A stretch of 64,000 bases of DNA from Pseudomonadota bacterium. Its GTDB lineage: Bacteria; Pseudomonadota; Alphaproteobacteria; Acetobacterales; Acetobacteraceae. The stretch spans positions 1 to 64,000 of the forward strand of contig JAKADX010000010.1 of NCBI GenBank assembly GCA_021818505.1, given 5' to 3'. Below are positions 1-9,050 of the stretch, one piece after another; the stretch's first letter is position 1; the number at the start of each line of letters is the position of its first letter. A model generated the notes under the pieces. The model saw only the letters and a program-made list of their open reading frames with translations, was not told the origin of the DNA and searched no databases. The position numbers were made by a program, and so were the translations under genes.

Positions 1-59
1 GCCTCCTGCTCGCGCAGAACGCCGATGATCCGTTCCTCGGTGAACCGACTTCGCTTCAT
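1..59 (-). CDS. IS3-family transposase OrfA, N-terminal fragment cut by the window edge
   Basis: Translating the minus strand from the ATG at 59 gives MKRSRFTEERIIGVLREQEA. This is the highly conserved start of OrfA of IS407/ISL-type IS3-family elements, the helix-turn-helix DNA-binding part of the transposase. Only 19 complete codons are inside the window. In the family, OrfA and OrfB are joined by programmed frameshifting; OrfB would lie further left and is not seen. The identification rests on the recognisable N-terminal signature. Confidence 0.8.
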   Translation of the reverse strand, partial: MKRSRFTEERIIGVLREQE

Positions 60-125
60 CCATCCGTTCCCCCTCAGGGTCGCGGACTCTATCTCAGCCT
101 GGAGGAGTTTTCGGGGCTCAGGTCA
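1..125 (-). mobile_element. End of an IS3-family insertion sequence (partial)
   Basis: The window opens inside an IS3-family element read on the minus strand. The start of a transposase OrfA lies at 59-1. On its upstream side the minus strand begins TGACCTGAGCCCCG from position 125, which resembles the TGA-starting inverted repeats of IS3-family elements of the IS407 type. The rest of the element lies left of the window, so the second end and any target duplication cannot be seen. The exact boundary (120 or 125, both TGA) is uncertain. Confidence 0.55.
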
Positions 126-200
126 TCCGGGCTAGATTACCCAGGCCGCCCGGCTATCCAGACAGACGGAACCACCTCACCGTTCCCTGGAGCGCTCGCG

Positions 201-1388
201 TCAATGGCGCGTCAGCGCGAGGATAAGTTCGAGCGCGATCAGTAGCACGATGACGGCCTCCATCAGCGCCGTTTGCGCCGCCGACGCCTCCTGATAGAGA
301 GCGGCGTAGGTGTCTCGGATAATGGCGAGCTTGCGATCGACTGCAGCGCCGAAGGTGGGTACACGGAAAAGTTCAAGGGCCGCCGCATAGACGCGTGCCA
401 GATAGACGTCCTCCGTGACTTTCAGAGCATTGTCCACCTTCTCCGTCAGTTCAGTCACTTCAGCTACCAGACCGGAGAGCCGACGTGCGAGATCGGCAAA
501 ACGTCGGGACGCCAGCAGCCGTGTCGAGCGGCGCGTGTTCTCGACGAGATCGTACATGCGCGGTAGTTCGGCATCCAGCAGTTCGTCATAATAGCGCATC
601 TCGACAAGCTGCGCGTTGGCGACCTCCAGCACGTCGGCCACGTCCGATTCCCGCCGCGGCTCATAAATGAACGCACGGTCCCAGGTCAGGACTACGAGAT
701 CGTCCACGTAATAGGAGAAGCGCAATCGGAGCAGGTCCTGTCGCGCCGCACCTGACAGCGCGCGGCGGTCACCAGACAAGAGAGGCACGAGATCGAGGCG
801 CTGTAAGAGCGCCTCGGCCGTCATCTCCTCGCCGAAGCTATGCACGGTGCCGATCAAGTAGTCTTCCTCAATGGCGGAGGACGCCGGCCTCACCAGTGCC
901 GCGGCGAAGATGCGGCGTATGTCAGCGAGCAGCCGGCTCCAAATCGCTCCTCCGTACGCATTGCCTCGAAGGCTGCGGTCCACCTGATTCGTCAGCTCGG
1001 CATAAGCGGTCCACGAAAGGTCATTTGCCGGCAGGCCCAGCGCAAACGTCACTACGCCGAATTCATAGAGGCGCGCGGTGACTGTGCCGCGCAGTTCCGA
1101 GCCACCGACCGCTACGGTCACCGGGTCGAGCGCGATTTCAACCGGCGGGACGCCAAACGCGACTGCCTCGACCGGCGCAGTGCTGAGTCTGGCGCGCGTG
1201 CTCCCGGCACGCGAATGCTCGGTCCAGAGCCTCTCGGCCTTCGGCAGGTCGATGGCATAGGCGATGTCGAACAGGCGATAGGCGACGACCCTGCCCGATA
1301 CCACGCACAACTCGCCTGATCGCTCAGGCGAGCTTTCGGTCTCGTGATCGGCGCTGGCAAACGGGGACGTCCCTGGGGGTGTCGGCAT
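201..1388 (-). CDS. RMD1/DUF155 (YagE)-like membrane-anchored protein
   Basis: The product is 395 residues and resembles the RMND1/Rmd1 (DUF155, YagE) family. The central region includes LYEFGVVTFAL and a long charged helical stretch (VLEVANAQLVEMRYYDELLD) typical of the family. A single C-terminal hydrophobic helix (about residues 375-392, ending ALTRH) would anchor it in the membrane. Eukaryotic relatives support mitochondrial translation; the bacterial role is not known. I chose the ATG at 1388 because GGAGG lies 6 bases upstream; a GTG at 1433 is in frame but has no better site. It stands between the IS3 end and the divergent universal stress gene, so it may share the island's stress role. 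Family assignment is by pattern only. Confidence 0.5.
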   Translation of the reverse strand: MPTPPGTSPFASADHETESSPERSGELCVVSGRVVAYRLFDIAYAIDLPKAERLWTEHSRAGSTRARLSTAPVEAVAFGVPPVEIALDPVTVAVGGSELRGTVTARLYEFGVVTFALGLPANDLSWTAYAELTNQVDRSLRGNAYGGAIWSRLLADIRRIFAAALVRPASSAIEEDYLIGTVHSFGEEMTAEALLQRLDLVPLLSGDRRALSGAARQDLLRLRFSYYVDDLVVLTWDRAFIYEPRRESDVADVLEVANAQLVEMRYYDELLDAELPRMYDLVENTRRSTRLLASRRFADLARRLSGLVAEVTELTEKVDNALKVTEDVYLARVYAAALELFRVPTFGAAVDRKLAIIRDTYAALYQEASAAQTALMEAVIVLLIALELILALTRH

Positions 1389-1484
1389 CAACGGCCTCCG
1401 CGTCGAGTGTGCCGGGGGCAATAAGTCGCGCACAATACCATTGACCGGCGATCAGACAGTGTGCGGCGGTCCGAGACCGTCGGA

Positions 1485-1498
1485 TTGCGGCAGATCAA
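1485..1498 (+). promoter_or_regulatory. Degenerate FNR/FixK-like box upstream of the universal stress gene
   Basis: TTGCGGCAGATCAA has a perfect right half (ATCAA) and a left half differing from TTGAT at two positions, with the correct 4-base spacing. It ends 63 bases before the usp start, a usual distance for class II CRP/FNR activation. It is weaker than the five other boxes of this island and is proposed mainly because of them. Confidence 0.3.
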
Positions 1499-1560
1499 AG
1501 GCGGTAGCAGCGCTGCAAGCCTAACCTCCGTGTTCGGTTGGTGAAGGGGAGGGGATCGCC

Positions 1561-2424
1561 GTGGCCATCCGCACGATTTTGGTTCCGTTGCATGGCGACG
1601 AAGTGGATGCAGCATGCCTCGGTGTCGCCGCGGACATCGCGCAGGCGATGGCGGCCCATGTCACAGCTCTTTTCTGCGAATTGGACCCAGCCGAACTGCT
1701 GCAGTCGGGTCCGGGATGGGAAGCGGACGCAGCCTCCTCCGCCATTCTGATGACATCGCTCCAGGACCGCGCAGAGGCACAGCGTAAGGCGGCGGACAGT
1801 TGCTTTTCCGCATGGCTGACGCGCTCACGCGTCCGCTTCGCCACCAGTCCCGACGGTCAGCACGGCGCGAGTGGCGAACTGATCGTCGCGAGCGGCCGGC
1901 CGGCGGCCGTGATCCGCGACCATGCGGTAGTTACCGACCTGGTCATTGCATCCATTGCCGATCTAGGCGAGTTGAACCGGACGAGCGTCTTGGAGGCCGC
2001 GCTTTTCGAGGCGGGCCGGCCAGTCGTTTGCGTCCCGGCGAGCGTGCCAGCAACCCTGTTCGGCGTACCGGTTGCCGTGGCCTGGAATTACAGTGCTGAG
2101 GCCGCGCGGGCGCTGAATGCCGCGCTCCCAATAATCAAGAAAAGCGGGGACGTGGCTGTCCTGATGGCCGGGCATCACGAGGATGAGGCCGCCGCTCGAC
2201 GGGTTGTCGCCTATCTTGGTTGGCACGGGGTGAAGGCGTTCGCGCTGAGACTCGGCCAGGCGGGACGCCCTACAGAACTGGTAGCGGCCAAGCTGCGCGA
2301 ATTGGGTGTCGGCTTATTGGTGATGGGCGCCTATTCGCACACACGCGCACGTGAGTTCGTATTCGGCGGTATGACGAAATACATGCTGGAGAATACGCAG
2401 GTTCCGCTGCTTCTGGCACACTGA
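1561..2424 (+). CDS. Universal stress protein, tandem UspA domains
   Basis: The 287-residue product has two UspA-like domains. The first begins AIRTILVPLHGDEVD and the second covers roughly residues 155-287, ending VPLLLAH. The C-terminal region GAYSHTRAREFVFGG followed by MTKYML fits the ATP-binding loop and final strand of Usp proteins. Tandem Usp proteins accumulate in energy, oxygen or redox stress and bind ATP or other nucleotides; the exact role is unknown. The start is GTG at 1561, preceded by AGGGGAGGGG. It is divergent from the DUF155-like gene and convergent with the acs-pdh operon. A degenerate FNR-like box lies at 1485-1498. In hypoxia regulons such as DosR and ANR, usp genes are typical members. 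Confidence 0.9.
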   Translation: MAIRTILVPLHGDEVDAACLGVAADIAQAMAAHVTALFCELDPAELLQSGPGWEADAASSAILMTSLQDRAEAQRKAADSCFSAWLTRSRVRFATSPDGQHGASGELIVASGRPAAVIRDHAVVTDLVIASIADLGELNRTSVLEAALFEAGRPVVCVPASVPATLFGVPVAVAWNYSAEAARALNAALPIIKKSGDVAVLMAGHHEDEAAARRVVAYLGWHGVKAFALRLGQAGRPTELVAAKLRELGVGLLVMGAYSHTRAREFVFGGMTKYMLENTQVPLLLAH

Positions 2425-2468
2425 CGCATTCCGACCATCCGACCGGCCCTCTGCGCGGCCGCTTGCGT

Positions 2469-2717
2469 TCAAGCGCGCAGCTTCGTGCCGAGATAGGCTA
2501 CCGCGCCGGCGATTGTGGACAGCTTCGGATAGTCCGCCTCGGGGATGTTGACTGCCAACCTTGCGTGCAGCGTACTCATGAAGTTAAGGAAGTCCATCGA
2601 ATCGATATCGAGCGCAGCGCGCACATCCGCCTTCTCGTCGATCAACGCGGGATTCGATTCGGGCGCGATGTTCCCGAGTATTTCGATTACTGTGCGACGG
2701 ATCTCGATATCGCTCAT
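2469..2717 (-). CDS. Acyl carrier protein-like phosphopantetheine-binding protein
   Basis: This is an 82-residue acidic protein of ACP size. The 4'-phosphopantetheine attachment serine is Ser40 in the motif DIDSMDF. It is the last gene of the acs-pdhA-pdhB-pdhC operon, and its ATG overlaps the pdhC stop in an ATGA arrangement, so translation is probably coupled. Free-standing ACPs carry acyl groups as thioesters. Its place beside acetyl-CoA-forming enzymes suggests it accepts or buffers an acyl group made by this complex, which is inference. It is unlikely to be the main fatty-acid AcpP because the usual fab neighbours are absent. Confidence 0.85.
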   Translation of the reverse strand: MSDIEIRRTVIEILGNIAPESNPALIDEKADVRAALDIDSMDFLNFMSTLHARLAVNIPEADYPKLSTIAGAVAYLGTKLRA

Positions 2718-3919
2718 AACGCCTCCGGTTGCTGCAGCAGCCGCTCGACCTCCAACAGTAGCAATGCGCCCCGATGCCCATCACTGACGCGATGGTCCGC
2801 AGCGAGCGTGGCGGTGATCAGTGTGCGCGGAATGATGCCCGCTCCGACGACCCAAGGCCGCAATGCTGGCGTGCCGAAAGCGATGATTGCAACTTGCGGC
2901 GGATAGATCACGGCCAACATGCCATCGACACCGCGATCGCCGAGACTGCTGATCGTGATCGTCGGGTCGAAGATCTCCGAACTGCGCAGCCGTCCGGATC
3001 GCGTCCGCGCCACGAGGTCGCGCAGTGTCGCCATTGTCTCATCAACGCTTTTCGAGTCCGCATCGTGAATCGCGGGCGCGACCAGTCCGCCGCCCCGAAT
3101 GGCGATCGCCGTTCCGACATGGATGGCGGTACTGGGACGGAATCCCTCCGCCGTGTACGCGCCATTGAATTCGGGATAGGATTTCAGCGCCATCGCAACA
3201 GACTTGACCAGCAGCGCGGCCGGCAATACCCGTTCCGCTGGCGGACGGGCTGCATTTAACCGCTGAAGCCATGCGCCCGCTGGTGTGAAATCGAATGTAT
3301 GCGCGAGATAGTAGTGCGGGATTTCGCGCTTAGAGCGTGACATCGCTGCGGCGATCGCCTTGCGCATCTCCGAGCTGTCAAAGCCACGCCTGATTGCGGC
3401 AGGTTCCGGGACCAGGGGAACGGGTGCCGGGACGGGCGAGACCTGGGCTGCCCGCTCGACGTCCCTTAGGACGACAGCCCCGTCGGGGCCGGTGCCGGCG
3501 ATCGATGTCAGATCGATGCCCCGCTCGGAGGCCAGCTTGCGCGCGGCAGGTGACGCCCGCATGCGTATTCTCTCGGTAGCCAAGGCAGGTGGCCCGGCAG
3601 GCTGCGTCCGGGGAAGCGGCGGTATGACCGTGGGGACCGGCATAGCCGGCGGCGCCATTCCCCGTGCCGCACCTGGAGCCTCGTCGTCGGTTCGGATCGT
3701 TGCCAGCGGCGTGCCCACCGGGACTTGCGTCCCTGGAGCGATCAACAGTCGCTCAACCGTACCGGACAGGAAGCTCTCGACCTCGATCGCGCCCTTTTGG
3801 GTTTCAACCACAGCGACAACATCGCCCTTTGCGACTGTGTCGCCGGGTTGCTTAAGCCATTCCACGAGCGTACCGGCGTCCATATCGGCGCCGAGCGACG
3901 GCATACGGAACTCGGCCAT
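2714..3919 (-). CDS. pdhC: Dihydrolipoamide acyltransferase (E2) of a 2-oxoacid dehydrogenase complex
   Basis: The 401-residue protein transfers the acyl group from lipoamide to CoA. It has one N-terminal lipoyl domain (lipoylated Lys42 in ETQKG), a proline/alanine linker, a peripheral-subunit-binding domain near residues 118-154 (ASPAARKLA...GTGPDGAV), and a catalytic domain with the HRVSDG active-site motif (His376, Asp380). The start at 3919 is fixed by the lipoyl domain beginning [10 protein letters not shown] and by the TGATG overlap with the pdhB stop. An in-frame extension further upstream would run through pdhB and is not credible. Neighbours make it the E2 of a pyruvate (or acetoin-like) dehydrogenase. 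No E3 (lipoamide dehydrogenase) is in the operon, so E3 must come from elsewhere. Confidence 0.9.
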   Translation of the reverse strand: MAEFRMPSLGADMDAGTLVEWLKQPGDTVAKGDVVAVVETQKGAIEVESFLSGTVERLLIAPGTQVPVGTPLATIRTDDEAPGAARGMAPPAMPVPTVIPPLPRTQPAGPPALATERIRMRASPAARKLASERGIDLTSIAGTGPDGAVVLRDVERAAQVSPVPAPVPLVPEPAAIRRGFDSSEMRKAIAAAMSRSKREIPHYYLAHTFDFTPAGAWLQRLNAARPPAERVLPAALLVKSVAMALKSYPEFNGAYTAEGFRPSTAIHVGTAIAIRGGGLVAPAIHDADSKSVDETMATLRDLVARTRSGRLRSSEIFDPTITISSLGDRGVDGMLAVIYPPQVAIIAFGTPALRPWVVGAGIIPRTLITATLAADHRVSDGHRGALLLLEVERLLQQPEAL

Positions 3920-4920
3920 CACCTTCGCATTACGGCCTGCGCCGCCGCGACGATACGCGCCGGTTGCGGCAAGGCCGCCTCCTCCAGGTGGCGGGGGTAA
4001 GGGATCGGGACCTCGACGCTGCACACCCGCCCGATCGGCGCATCGAGGCTCCAGAATCCCTCCTCAGCGAGCCGCGCCGCCACCTCGGCCGAAAGACTGC
4101 CGCTGCGCCAGCCTTCGTCCACGACCACGGCATGATGCGTCCGTCCGATCGACTCGAGCAGAGTCGCCGTGTCAAGGGGACGCAGCGTACGCAGATCGAC
4201 GACCTCAGCGTCGATCCCTTCCTTTGCCAGAATCTCGGCCGCTAGGAGAGTCTTGTGCAGCGTGCCGCCGTAGGCGATCAGCGTCACGTCACGCCCGGGG
4301 CGGCGGATTGCCGCCTTGCCGATTTCGACGGCACCGGCATCCGCGGCAATCTCACCCTCCATATTGTAGAGGAGGACGTGTTCAAAGATCAGGACTGGGT
4401 TGGGGTCGCGCAGCGCGGTACCGAGCATCCCGCGCGCATCCTCAAGCGTGGCCGGCGCGAGTACCTTCAATCCCGGAATGTGCGCGTACCAGCCTTCCAG
4501 GCTGTGCGAATGCTGCGCCGCCACTTGCCGACCGGCTCCGGTCGCCATGCGGATGACCAGCGGCACGCTGATCTGACCGCCGGACATGTGCAGCAAAGTG
4601 GCAGCATTGTTAACGATCTGGTCGAGCGCGAGCAGGCTGAAGTTGACGGTCATGATCTCCACGATCGGGCGCATCCCGACGATCGCGGCACCGATGCCCG
4701 CGCCGACGAACGCTGATTCGGAAAGTGGGGTGTCGCGGATGCGCTCAGGGCCGAACTCAGCAAGCAGACCCTTGCTCACCGCGTAGCACCCGCCATAGCG
4801 CCCGACATCTTCGCCCATCAGGAAGACGCGCTCATCCTCCAGCATCGCCTCAAAGATCGCGGCTCGTATTGCCTCGCGGTAGCTTGTGCGGATCCTGGTT
4901 TCCACGGGCGGTCGGGTCAC
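3919..4920 (-). CDS. pdhB: Pyruvate/2-oxoacid dehydrogenase E1 component, beta subunit
   Basis: The 333-residue product is full length for an E1-beta subunit. Family landmarks include [12 protein letters not shown] near residue 33, [17 protein letters not shown], and VKVL-type [12 protein letters not shown] in the C-terminal transketolase-like half. With the alpha subunit it forms the thiamine-diphosphate-dependent alpha2beta2 enzyme that decarboxylates a 2-oxoacid and reductively acylates the lipoyl group of E2. Its ATG overlaps the pdhA stop (4-base overlap) and its stop overlaps pdhC, so the three subunits are translationally coupled. Substrate is presumed to be pyruvate; acetoin or a branched-chain oxoacid cannot be excluded from sequence alone. 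Confidence 0.9.
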   Translation of the reverse strand: MTRPPVETRIRTSYREAIRAAIFEAMLEDERVFLMGEDVGRYGGCYAVSKGLLAEFGPERIRDTPLSESAFVGAGIGAAIVGMRPIVEIMTVNFSLLALDQIVNNAATLLHMSGGQISVPLVIRMATGAGRQVAAQHSHSLEGWYAHIPGLKVLAPATLEDARGMLGTALRDPNPVLIFEHVLLYNMEGEIAADAGAVEIGKAAIRRPGRDVTLIAYGGTLHKTLLAAEILAKEGIDAEVVDLRTLRPLDTATLLESIGRTHHAVVVDEGWRSGSLSAEVAARLAEEGFWSLDAPIGRVCSVEVPIPYPRHLEEAALPQPARIVAAAQAVMRR

Positions 4921-5912
4921 GGTGCCACCTCCGCATAGACACCCCGCGTTAGCGTCTCAACGGGCTCCCAGTTACCGGACTCAGCAAACGCGACGGCGGC
5001 TTCGATCTCCGCAGCGACCTCTTGCTCGAGTGCCGCGAAATCGGTCGGATGCAGGATCGCGTTGGCTTCGGCCCAAGCGCCGAAGCGTTCGATCGGCCCA
5101 CGCTTCTTCCACTCCTCCACTTCGGTCTTGGATCTGTAGAGTTCGGGGTCGAAGGCGGAATGTGCGCGGAAGCGGTAGGTGCGGCACTCCAGGAACTGGG
5201 GCCCTTCGCCCGCGCGGATTGCCGCCGTCGCGCGCCGAGCGGCTGCCTCCACAGCGACCACATCCATGCCATCCACTGCTACCGACGAGATGCGGTAGCT
5301 TTGTGCCTTGAGGTGAAGATCGGTTTCCGATTCAGTGAGTTCGAGCGCGGTTCCCATTGCGTAGAGGTTATTCTCGCAGACGAACAGGATGGGCAGTTTC
5401 CAGACCGCGGCCAGGTTGAGGGACTCGTGAAACTCGCCTTCGGCGACGGCGCCATCGCCGAAGAAGCAGGCCGTGACACGTCGCCGATTGCACATCTTGT
5501 CCGCCAGCGCCATACCGACGGCAAGCGGTAGCCCGCCGCCGACGATGGCATTGCCGCCGTAGAAGCGGTGGGCCACGTCGAAGATGTGCATCGACCCGCC
5601 GCGCCCGCCACTGCAACCTTCCTGCTTGCCGTACATCTCCGCCATGATCGCGTTCATCGGCACGCCACGGATCAGGGCTTGCCCGTGCTCGCGATAGGTC
5701 GCCACGACAGCATCGTCAGGTGTCAATGTCGGGAGTGCGCCCACCGCTACCGCCTCCTCGCCGATATAGACATGCAGGAAGCCGCGAATCCTCTCCGTTG
5801 CGTACAATTCGATGCACTTCTCCTCGAAGCGACGGATCCGCAGCATCTGGCGCATCAGGTCCATCACATGAGATCGCGCCAGGTGAGGCTTCAGGTCGGC
5901 GGAACCTGTCAT
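4917..5912 (-). CDS. pdhA: Pyruvate/2-oxoacid dehydrogenase E1 component, alpha subunit
   Basis: The 331-residue protein has the thiamine-diphosphate motif [17 protein letters not shown] starting at residue 152 and ending at Asn181-Asn182 (CENN). Upstream of it are [15 protein letters not shown] and the [11 protein letters not shown] segment that are typical of PDH/acetoin dehydrogenase E1-alpha. It catalyses decarboxylation of the 2-oxoacid together with PdhB. Its ATG overlaps the acs stop by 4 bases. The operon order acs, pdhA, pdhB, pdhC, acp is tight throughout, so one promoter in front of acs probably drives all five genes. Confidence 0.9.
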   Translation of the reverse strand: MTGSADLKPHLARSHVMDLMRQMLRIRRFEEKCIELYATERIRGFLHVYIGEEAVAVGALPTLTPDDAVVATYREHGQALIRGVPMNAIMAEMYGKQEGCSGGRGGSMHIFDVAHRFYGGNAIVGGGLPLAVGMALADKMCNRRRVTACFFGDGAVAEGEFHESLNLAAVWKLPILFVCENNLYAMGTALELTESETDLHLKAQSYRISSVAVDGMDVVAVEAAARRATAAIRAGEGPQFLECRTYRFRAHSAFDPELYRSKTEVEEWKKRGPIERFGAWAEANAILHPTDFAALEQEVAAEIEAAVAFAESGNWEPVETLTRGVYAEVAP

Positions 5913-7669
5913 CGCTCGTCGCTTTCGAGAGTGGACAGATCGCCCTCCGGTAGTCCGAGTTCGCGCGCTTTAAGAAGACGACGCATGATCTTGCCGCTGC
6001 GCGTCCTGGGGAGATCAGTGCGGAAGGCGATTTCCTTCGGGGCGATCGCCGGCCCCAGGCGCTTGCGGGCGTGCCCAAGCAACTCTTTGCGCAGTGGTTC
6101 GCTGGCCGTGAATCCGGGTTTGAGCGCCACAAAGGCCTTCACGACTTCCCCCGCGATCGGATCGGGCGTGCCGATGACGCCGGCTTCGGCCACCGCCGGA
6201 TGTTCCATCAGCGCACTTTCGACCTCGAAAGGGCCGATAAGGTGGCCCGACGACTTGATCACGTCGTCTCCTCGGCCGACGAACCAGAAGTAGCCGTCAT
6301 CGTCGCGCATCGCTATGTCGCCAGTGAGATACCAGCCTCCGACGAAGCATTTGCGGTATCGCTCTTCCTCATGGAGATATCCACGGAACATCGACGGCCA
6401 GTCGGGCCGCAGGGCAAGTTCACCGGGTGTCATCGGCGACGTGATCTCGGTAACGCCGCCGTGCTCGCTGCGGATCACAATCGCGGCCTCGATGCCCGGC
6501 AGCGGCAGGCCCATAGAGCCGGGCTTGATGTCCACCGCGGCATAGTTTGCGATCATGATCCCGCCCGTCTCCGTCTGCCACCAGTTGTCGTGGAACGGGC
6601 GGCCGAACGCATCCTGGCTCCAGATCACTGCCTCGGGATTGAGTGGCTCGCCGACGCTGGCGAGGAAGCGCAGATGGTGAAGGTCGTACTTGCGTACCAT
6701 TGCGGCGCCGAGTTTCATCATCATCCGGACCGCGGTCGGCGCTGTGTACCAAACCGTCACCCGCTGATCCTGCAAAGTGCTATACCACCGCTCTGCATCG
6801 AACTCAGCTTCATCAACGATCAGTGTCGCTCCGTTTACCAGCGGTGAGATGATACCATATGACATGCCCGTCACCCAGCCCGGATCGGCGGTACACCAGA
6901 CGCGATCCGTCGGATGGATATCGAGCGCGGCCCAACCTGTGTAGGCGTGCGATACAACCGCGCCATGCACATGCATTGCCCCCTTGGGACGTCCGGTAGT
7001 CCCGCTGGTGAAATGCAGCAGTGCGAGGTCGTCGCTCGCGGTCGATGCGACCGTGAATTCCTCGGTCACGCGCTGCATCGCCTCGTCAAGTGAAGCCGTT
7101 CCGGGTGGAAGCATCGAAATCTCTGCGTCGACCAGAAACACGAATTGCAGGCTTTTCAGCTGACCGCGCCATGATGCGACCTTTTTCCGATAGAGTGCTT
7201 CGGTAGTTACAAGTACGCGCGCCGCTCCAAGGGTCATTCGGGCCTGTACCGGTTCTGGCCCAAACGCCGAAAACAGCGGTGAAAAGACGCAACCCTTCTT
7301 GAGCGTGCCGAGGGCGGCAATGTAGAGAGCCGGCACGCGTCCCAGCAGCGCGAAGACGCTTTCTCCCTTGCCGATACCGTGGTTGGTCAGAACGTTGGCA
7401 AACCTGTTGGTCAGGCCCGCGAGGTCGGCATAAGTGGCGTCGCGTGCGCCGGTGCCGCCCAACCAGCGGATGGCCAAAGCCCCGCCCCGTCCATGAACCA
7501 CATGGCGATCGATGGCTTCATACGCAATGTTCAAGCCACCGTGTGGCAGCCCGTCGAGCATTCGCTCCGCCGTTGCCCACGTGAAGCTGGCGCGGGCTGC
7601 AGTGTAGTCCAGCATGTTCGGGCCCGGACCCGGCACGGCCGTTGCTTTGTGGATCGTGGGCCACGGCAC
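5909..7669 (-). CDS. acsA: Acetyl-CoA synthetase-like AMP-forming ligase
   Basis: The 586-residue protein belongs to the ANL superfamily. It shows the phosphate-binding loop [12 protein letters not shown] (residues 220-231), the WWQTETGG substrate/AMP motif, the YLTGD hinge region, and a C-terminal [12 protein letters not shown] with the catalytic and potentially acetylated Lys560. It most resembles acetyl-CoA synthetase, which activates acetate to acetyl-AMP and then acetyl-CoA. At 586 residues it is shorter than enteric Acs (about 650) and closer to the AcsA of Bacillus. The start is GTG at 7669 with GGGAGG 8 bases upstream. It is the first gene of the pdh-ACP operon, 93 bases downstream of an FNR/FixK box. 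A preference for propionate or another short acid, or loading of the neighbouring ACP, remains possible. Confidence 0.85.
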   Translation of the reverse strand: MPWPTIHKATAVPGPGPNMLDYTAARASFTWATAERMLDGLPHGGLNIAYEAIDRHVVHGRGGALAIRWLGGTGARDATYADLAGLTNRFANVLTNHGIGKGESVFALLGRVPALYIAALGTLKKGCVFSPLFSAFGPEPVQARMTLGAARVLVTTEALYRKKVASWRGQLKSLQFVFLVDAEISMLPPGTASLDEAMQRVTEEFTVASTASDDLALLHFTSGTTGRPKGAMHVHGAVVSHAYTGWAALDIHPTDRVWCTADPGWVTGMSYGIISPLVNGATLIVDEAEFDAERWYSTLQDQRVTVWYTAPTAVRMMMKLGAAMVRKYDLHHLRFLASVGEPLNPEAVIWSQDAFGRPFHDNWWQTETGGIMIANYAAVDIKPGSMGLPLPGIEAAIVIRSEHGGVTEITSPMTPGELALRPDWPSMFRGYLHEEERYRKCFVGGWYLTGDIAMRDDDGYFWFVGRGDDVIKSSGHLIGPFEVESALMEHPAVAEAGVIGTPDPIAGEVVKAFVALKPGFTASEPLRKELLGHARKRLGPAIAPKEIAFRTDLPRTRSGKIMRRLLKARELGLPEGDLSTLESDER

Positions 7670-7761
7670 TGTGACTTCCTCCCACCCATAGCTATCGGAT
7701 TTCGCTTGAGGCGGCGCACCCTCTTGGTACGGGGGCTCCGCGCAGCACGTGTCGCGTCACC

Positions 7762-7775
7762 TTGATTTGCGTCAA
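7762..7775 (-). promoter_or_regulatory. FNR/FixK-type box in front of the acs-pdh-acp operon
   Basis: TTGATTTGCGTCAA matches the CRP/FNR-family consensus TTGAT-N4-ATCAA at 9 of 10 defined positions and the FnrL/FixK variant with GTCAA exactly. It lies 93 bases upstream of the acs GTG and only 10 bases past the capA-like stop codon. Because capA and acs are both on the minus strand, the site can only serve the acs operon. Confidence 0.75.
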
Positions 7776-7785
7776 CGTATCCACA

Positions 7786-8937
7786 TTAATTCCACCCCAC
7801 ATGCAGGACCTCGTCGCCTTCAAGGGTGATGCGACCGCTATCGCTCGTGCATTCGCAACCCAGTCGGTTCCTCAGCCACGCAATGTCGGTCGCGGCCGGG
7901 GTGTTCAGCCGGAAGCGCCTCAGGTGGAACGGACACATGTCGAAACCACGAAGTTTGCCAGAAGCGGGACAAAGGGTTGGAAGATAGAGCAGCACGAGGT
8001 CCGGCCGGTATTCCTCGTACCCGCGTATGCCCTCATAGTCGTTCACGAAATCGCCGCAGCCGTACAGGATGAGGCGCCCGGAATAGAATTCGAAACCGAT
8101 GGGATGATGCGATGAATGACCGTGAATCAAGTCGAAGCCGCCGTCCACGAGCGCGTGCGCAAAATCGCGGAACTGACGAGGGATCAGGTATCCCCAATTC
8201 GGACCCCAGTGAATAGATCCCACCAGGATATCCGCTGCTTGCCTGACGGACTGCGCGTCGCGTGCCACGCGCGCGGCGGTCTGTGGCCTCAGGTCGGGAA
8301 GCAGATTGACGCCCGGCCGCGCCACCCCAGCGGCCCAGTCGGGCGGAACGCCGCTGGTCGCGGAGGCGAAGCCGAACACGATGACCCGTCCTTTCCCGGC
8401 CACCTCCATGATCGCTGGCGCGGCTGCCAAAGTCTGCGTTTGTCCGGCTCCAGCGACGCGCATACCGGCGCGTCGCAGGACGCCGAACGTCTCCTCTAAG
8501 CCTTCCTGCCCCCAATCGAGGACGTGGTTGTTGGCAAGCACGCAGCAATCTATGCGCGCTGACGCAAGGCAGCCGATGTTGTCAGGATTCATGCGATAGT
8601 TGATGTCCTTTGGCCAAGGCCGCCCGCGCCGCGTGATGCTGGTTTCAAGATTGATAATCCGCACGTCGGGCGGAGTGCTCGCAAGGAAGGACAGAGCGTC
8701 CCCCCACACATAGTCATAAGTCACAGGGTACGCGATCGGGCCGTGCTGCCGCTCCGCGAGTGCAACATAGTCGAGCGCGGACCGGGCGCATGTTTCATAG
8801 ATGTCCGCGACGCCGGGATGCGGCAGGATCTGGTCGATGCCACGCCCGAGCATGACATCGCCGCACAACGCGAGGGTAAGGCACTTACGGCCAACCGTGT
8901 CGTCAGCGCGAGAGGTGTTGGGGTGCGCAGATTCCAT
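7786..8937 (-). CDS. CapA/PgsA-like metallophosphatase-fold protein
   Basis: The 383-residue product has the CapA family landmarks: GDVMLGRG near the N terminus, INLETSIT, the metal-site motif ANNHVLDWG, GSIHWGPNWG, and HGHSSHHPIGFE. CapA/PgsA proteins have a calcineurin-like metallophosphatase fold and are tied to poly-gamma-glutamate capsule synthesis, but many cytosolic relatives have no known substrate. No signal peptide or membrane segment is visible and no other capsule genes are nearby, so a capsule role is doubtful. I chose the ATG at 8937 because an FNR box lies 71 bases further upstream, within a longer in-frame extension; the Shine-Dalgarno is weak. A CapA-like gene (Rv0574c) is also a member of the DosR dormancy regulon. 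Confidence 0.8.
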   Translation of the reverse strand: MESAHPNTSRADDTVGRKCLTLALCGDVMLGRGIDQILPHPGVADIYETCARSALDYVALAERQHGPIAYPVTYDYVWGDALSFLASTPPDVRIINLETSITRRGRPWPKDINYRMNPDNIGCLASARIDCCVLANNHVLDWGQEGLEETFGVLRRAGMRVAGAGQTQTLAAAPAIMEVAGKGRVIVFGFASATSGVPPDWAAGVARPGVNLLPDLRPQTAARVARDAQSVRQAADILVGSIHWGPNWGYLIPRQFRDFAHALVDGGFDLIHGHSSHHPIGFEFYSGRLILYGCGDFVNDYEGIRGYEEYRPDLVLLYLPTLCPASGKLRGFDMCPFHLRRFRLNTPAATDIAWLRNRLGCECTSDSGRITLEGDEVLHVGWN

Positions 8938-9007
8938 CAGGTACGACAAAGGCTGCGTATCTTCGTATCTCCGCGCGCGTGATAGCCGCTTCGACGGAAG
9001 TGACGCG

Positions 9008-9021
9008 TTGATAAAGGTCAA
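9008..9021 (-). promoter_or_regulatory. FNR/FixK-type box in front of the CapA-like gene
   Basis: TTGATAAAGGTCAA is an FnrL/FixK-type site with both half-sites intact. It lies 71 bases upstream of the chosen ATG at 8937. The position argues against translation starting upstream at 9057. Confidence 0.7.
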
Positions 9022-9030
9022 TATGACAAC

Positions 9031-9050
9031 GCGGGCCGATGGGGGCCCGC
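9031..9050 (-). terminator. Possible terminator hairpin after rtcB
   Basis: GCGGGCC and GGCCCGC form a perfect 7-bp stem with a 6-base loop about 220 bases past the rtcB stop and just upstream of the CapA FNR box. There is no clear T-run after it, so it may be only a structured spacer. Confidence 0.3.

Noticed and set aside
1441-1455. TTGACCGGCGATCAG as an FNR box for usp
   Set aside because: The half-sites are one base too far apart (N7 between TTGA and TCAG) and the right half is imperfect; the site at 1485-1498 has correct spacing.
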